Shown here in pieces: positions 61,609-64,000 of a stretch of 64,000 nucleotides of DNA. The notes below the pieces were generated by a model. That model saw only the letters and a list, made by a program, of their open reading frames with translations, was not told where the DNA came from and did no database searches. The first letter of the stretch is position 1; each line of letters opens with the position of its first letter. Where the stretch lies: assembly GCA_024234365.1 (NCBI GenBank), contig JACKOK010000005.1, positions 1 through 64,000 on the forward strand, given 5' to 3'. The position numbers were made by a program, and so were the translations under genes. The DNA comes from Pseudomonadales bacterium (GTDB taxonomy: Bacteria; Pseudomonadota; Gammaproteobacteria; Pseudomonadales; Pseudohongiellaceae).

Positions 61609-61872
61609 GTGGGAGTCACAAGTATTCGTCTGAACGCTGAGGTCGAAGCACCACTGGAAGAGCTGGCCAAGAAGTTGGACAGGAGTAAAAATTACATTAT
61701 TAATCAGGCGGTTAAAGACTATATTGAGCGCCAGCTCATGGGCGAGGCACGGTGGCTCGACACCCAAGTGGCGCTGGCCTCACTTAAAGCCGGGCATGCG
61801 GTGTCAGGTGAGAAAGTGGCTGCCTGGTTGGAAAGCTGGGGCTCGGGCGCAGAGGGTGAGCCTCCCCAATGA
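61609..61872 (+). CDS. Ribbon-helix-helix antitoxin of a type II TA pair
   Basis: The 87-residue protein starts with an RHH DNA-binding fold (SIRLNAEVEAPLEELAKKLDRSKNYIIN read over residues 4-31) and ends with a toxin-binding tail (GHAVSGEKVAAWLESW). GTG 61609 has GGAGG six bases upstream. Its stop overlaps the toxin start by 4 bases (ATGA). It should neutralise the RelE/ParE toxin and autorepress the operon. Confidence 0.85.
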   Translation: MGVTSIRLNAEVEAPLEELAKKLDRSKNYIINQAVKDYIERQLMGEARWLDTQVALASLKAGHAVSGEKVAAWLESWGSGAEGEPPQ

Positions 61873-62171
61873 GGAAGCTTTTGTATTCTCCCGAGGCTGT
61901 TGATGATCTTGCGCGCCTGCGCGAGTTTATTGCTCTCAAGAACCCATCGGCAGCCCGTAGAGTGGCCAGTGAACTGTTGGCAGGAATTGGAAAGCTGACG
62001 GAGTTTCCCCGAATGGGTCTGAAAGTGGCACAAGCGCCTGACCCTGATTTGATCCGCGACCTGTTCATTCAGCAATACACCGTTCGTTACCTCCTCGCGG
62101 AGCCGCAGATACTTGTGTTGCGAGTCTGGCATGACAAAGAGAATGAAAAGTCAAAAGAGCAACTTCTTTGA
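61869..62171 (+). CDS. RelE/ParE-family toxin
   Basis: The 100-residue protein has ParE/RelE features: SPEAVDDLARLREFIA, AARRVASELLAGIGKLTEFPRMG and the strand VRYLLAEPQILVLRVWHDKEN. ParE members poison gyrase, RelE members cut mRNA; the motif set here (FPRMG, RVWHDKE) leans to ParE. Overlap with the antitoxin supports a TA pair. Confidence 0.87.
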   Translation: MRKLLYSPEAVDDLARLREFIALKNPSAARRVASELLAGIGKLTEFPRMGLKVAQAPDPDLIRDLFIQQYTVRYLLAEPQILVLRVWHDKENEKSKEQLL

Positions 62172-62195
62172 TTACCAACACCCGGAATATTCCTC

Positions 62196-63242
62196 ATGTC
62201 TGAAACCCTGCAACAACTCGGCCTTGTACCCTTCTTCACTCAGCAGCTGGCTTTGCTTGGCGTGCCCGAGAGCCGATTGGCGCGTGTGGTCTCCGTGCAG
62301 CGCTCGCACAGCACGGTGGCGGGCGAGGCGGGGCGGTGCACGGTAGAGCTGTCTTTGGCTTTGCAGCAATCGGCTGCCATCGATCGCCCCACAGTGGGGG
62401 ACTGGGTGGTGCTGGACGCCACGCTGTCGCGCATCGAGCAGGTGCTGGAAAGAAAAAGCCTGTTCAAGCGCATGGCGGCGGGCAGAGAGGCGCAGATGCA
62501 GCCGATTGCCGCCAATATTGATGTGCTGTTCCTGCTCAGTTCCTGTAATGAGGAGTTCAAGGAGTCGCGCCTGGAGCGCTATCTGGCTTTATGTCTTGAG
62601 GCCGGAGCCATGCCGGTCATCGTGCTCACCAAGGCCGACCTCGCCGAGGATGCCCAGGGCTATGTGCAACGTGCCCGCCGTGTGCGTGCGGGGGTTCCCG
62701 TGGAGATGGTCGATGCGCGAGACCCGGCAACGCTCGATGGGGTGCGCGCCTGGATTGACGCGAGCACCACGGCGGCACTTGTCGGTTCTTCCGGTGTCGG
62801 CAAGTCCACGCTGCTCAACGCACTGGCCGGCAGTTCTGTCGCGGCAACGGGGGGGATTCGGGAGCAGGACAAGAAGGGGCGGCACACCACCACCCATCGT
62901 GAACTGCACCCCTTGCCCGGCGGAGGGCTGCTCATTGATGTACCCGGCATGCGGGAGCTGCGCGTGGCGGATGTTGAGCAGTCGCTGGAGGAAGTATTCG
63001 ACGACGTGGAGAAGCTGGCCCGGCACTGCCAGTTTCAGAATTGTCAGCATCTGGCAGAGCCGGGCTGTGCCGTGAAACAGGCAATTGAGGAAAACCGGCT
63101 GGATGCACGCCGCCTGGCCAATTATCAGAAGCTGTGCCGCGAGAATGCGCTGGCGACCGAAAGCCTGGCACAGAAACACGCCCGGGAACGCGACTTTGGC
63201 AAAATGGTCAAAGCGGTCAAACGATTGAAGTCGCGTGAGTAA
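62196..63242 (+). CDS. rsgA: Ribosome small subunit-dependent GTPase RsgA
   Basis: RsgA (YjeQ) helps late 30S maturation. The 348-residue protein has an N-terminal OB fold (about 25-95), a circularly permuted GTPase domain (G4 TKAD, G1 GSSGVGKSTLLN, G3 DVPGM in the order typical of permuted GTPases) and a C-terminal zinc finger (HCQFQNCQHLAEPGC). It follows the TA pair by 25 bases. Confidence 0.96.
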   Translation: MSETLQQLGLVPFFTQQLALLGVPESRLARVVSVQRSHSTVAGEAGRCTVELSLALQQSAAIDRPTVGDWVVLDATLSRIEQVLERKSLFKRMAAGREAQMQPIAANIDVLFLLSSCNEEFKESRLERYLALCLEAGAMPVIVLTKADLAEDAQGYVQRARRVRAGVPVEMVDARDPATLDGVRAWIDASTTAALVGSSGVGKSTLLNALAGSSVAATGGIREQDKKGRHTTTHRELHPLPGGGLLIDVPGMRELRVADVEQSLEEVFDDVEKLARHCQFQNCQHLAEPGCAVKQAIEENRLDARRLANYQKLCRENALATESLAQKHARERDFGKMVKAVKRLKSRE

Positions 63243-63282
63243 GAACATCAAGGCAAGGTTGATTTTAAGCGGAGAGAATGCA

Positions 63283-64000
63283 TGACGGAAAAAATGGCAC
63301 ACGATGTAGGCCCGGCAAAAATTGACATCGCGTATGCGTGCCACGGCAATCCTGCCAACCCTGCGGTGTTGCTGATTATGGGCGTCGGAGGGCAGATGAT
63401 TGCCTGGAGCGAGGGCTTCATCGAGCAACTGGTGTCAAAGGGGCTGCATGTTGTGTGTTTTGATAATCGTGATGCCGGGCTCTCGACACATTTTCACGAC
63501 AACCCGCTGCCGGATCTTCCTGCGGCCCTGAAGGGCGATTTCTCATCGGTGGGCTACACGCTGTCAGACATGGCCGCAGATGCGCTCGGTCTGCTGGATT
63601 TTCTCGGGATTTCCCGTGCGCATATTGTCGGGTTGTCGATGGGCGGGTATATCGGGCAGACCCTCGCGATCGAGCATCCGGAACGAGTGCTTTCGCTGGT
63701 TTCCATGATGGCCACGACCGGGGCTGCGAATGTCGGGCAGCCGGACCCGGCGGTGCTGAGCGCCATGTCACAAGCTGCTGGAGAGGGACGTGAGGCGGCC
63801 GCAGAGGCGGCATTGCGAGTCTTTCGCATCATTGGCTCGCCCGCGTTTCCCACCCCGGATGAGGTGGTGCGGGGGCGCACTTTGCGGGCATACGATCGGG
63901 CACGGGATGTTCTGGGCGTTGCCCGTCAGGCAATTGCCTCCGTGGCCTCGGGGGATCGCACGGAGAAACTGAAAACGCTGACGGTTCCCACCCTGGTCAT
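63283..64000 (+). CDS. Alpha/beta hydrolase (3' end beyond window)
   Basis: 239 codons are in the window. The product has the alpha/beta hydrolase pattern: LLIMGVGGQMIAW, FDNRDAGLSTHF, nucleophile elbow GLSMGGYIGQ (Ser in GLSMGG) and AIEHPERVLSLV. The catalytic Asp and His lie beyond the edge. ATG 63283 follows GGAG. Substrate unknown. Confidence 0.88.

Overview
The window is high-GC DNA from a free-living gammaproteobacterium, probably marine. The evidence is the family mix (PpnN, SUF with SufT, FeoAB, a PQQ quinohemoprotein dehydrogenase, GMC/gluconate dehydrogenase proteins, RND and MATE exporters, hybrid two-component proteins) and the style of the dispersed hairpin repeats. Genus cannot be assigned from the sequence alone. 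About 46 kb is ordinary backbone; two stretches (about 16.6-19 kb and 45.7-57 kb) are accessory DNA with lower GC, recombination sites, insertion-sequence pieces and many small unrecognised genes.

Layout. 0-9 kb: a DUF2750 gene, ppnN, and a complete Fe-S assembly operon sufBCDSAT with sufE downstream. An excellent sigma70 promoter overlapped by an IscR type-1-like site drives sufB. 9-14 kb: an RND efflux operon (GbsR/MarR regulator, adaptor, pump) behind a palindromic operator. 14-16.2 kb: three translationally coupled Sel1-repeat secreted proteins on the minus strand. 16.4 kb: tRNA-Arg(ACG) with promoter and terminator, followed by an accessory patch holding a secreted orphan, an integron-type attC site, a HigBA toxin-antitoxin pair and an IS remnant. 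18-24 kb: a duplicated-domain secreted protein, a REC-EAL c-di-GMP protein and a convergent giant hybrid histidine kinase. 24-26 kb: Fur-box-controlled feoAB. 26-45 kb: backbone metabolism and transport, including a membrane protein/XRE pair, penicillin acylase, M19 dipeptidase, metallo-hydrolase, gluconate-dehydrogenase-like pair, GST, CorA, PQQ dehydrogenase, Ada-AlkA fusion with Ogt, CaCA antiporter, MATE and XdhC.

45.7-51.5 kb is the most striking region: an array of seven attC recombination sites, all in one orientation, separating small plus-strand genes whose stop codons usually fall at the edge of the site. This is an integron gene-cassette array with no integrase gene in the window (CALIN type). 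Cargo includes a FAD monooxygenase, an AbiV-like HEPN protein, a second HEPN-motif protein, a membrane protein with an HEPN/DUF4145-like tail, a TPR-like protein, a LysE exporter and unknown genes. It ends at a YiiX/YaeF-type amidase gene whose 3' end runs into an IS3-family element; a decayed inverted copy of the same IS end lies 4 kb further on.

53-64 kb: a LuxR regulator fused to an alpha/beta hydrolase with Cys at the nucleophile position, several secreted proteins (two are tandem paralogues), a MarR regulator with its promoter/operator, a HAF-repeat protein, MAPEG, a truncated AHSA1 remnant, a ParDE-type toxin-antitoxin pair, rsgA and a partial alpha/beta hydrolase.

Four long hairpin elements (around 8.2, 8.5, 39.1 and 39.3 kb) share a conserved core but have unrelated, still self-complementary outer arms, which suggests a structured repeat family maintained by base pairing. 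All functional calls come from reading motifs and remembered family features; no database search was run.
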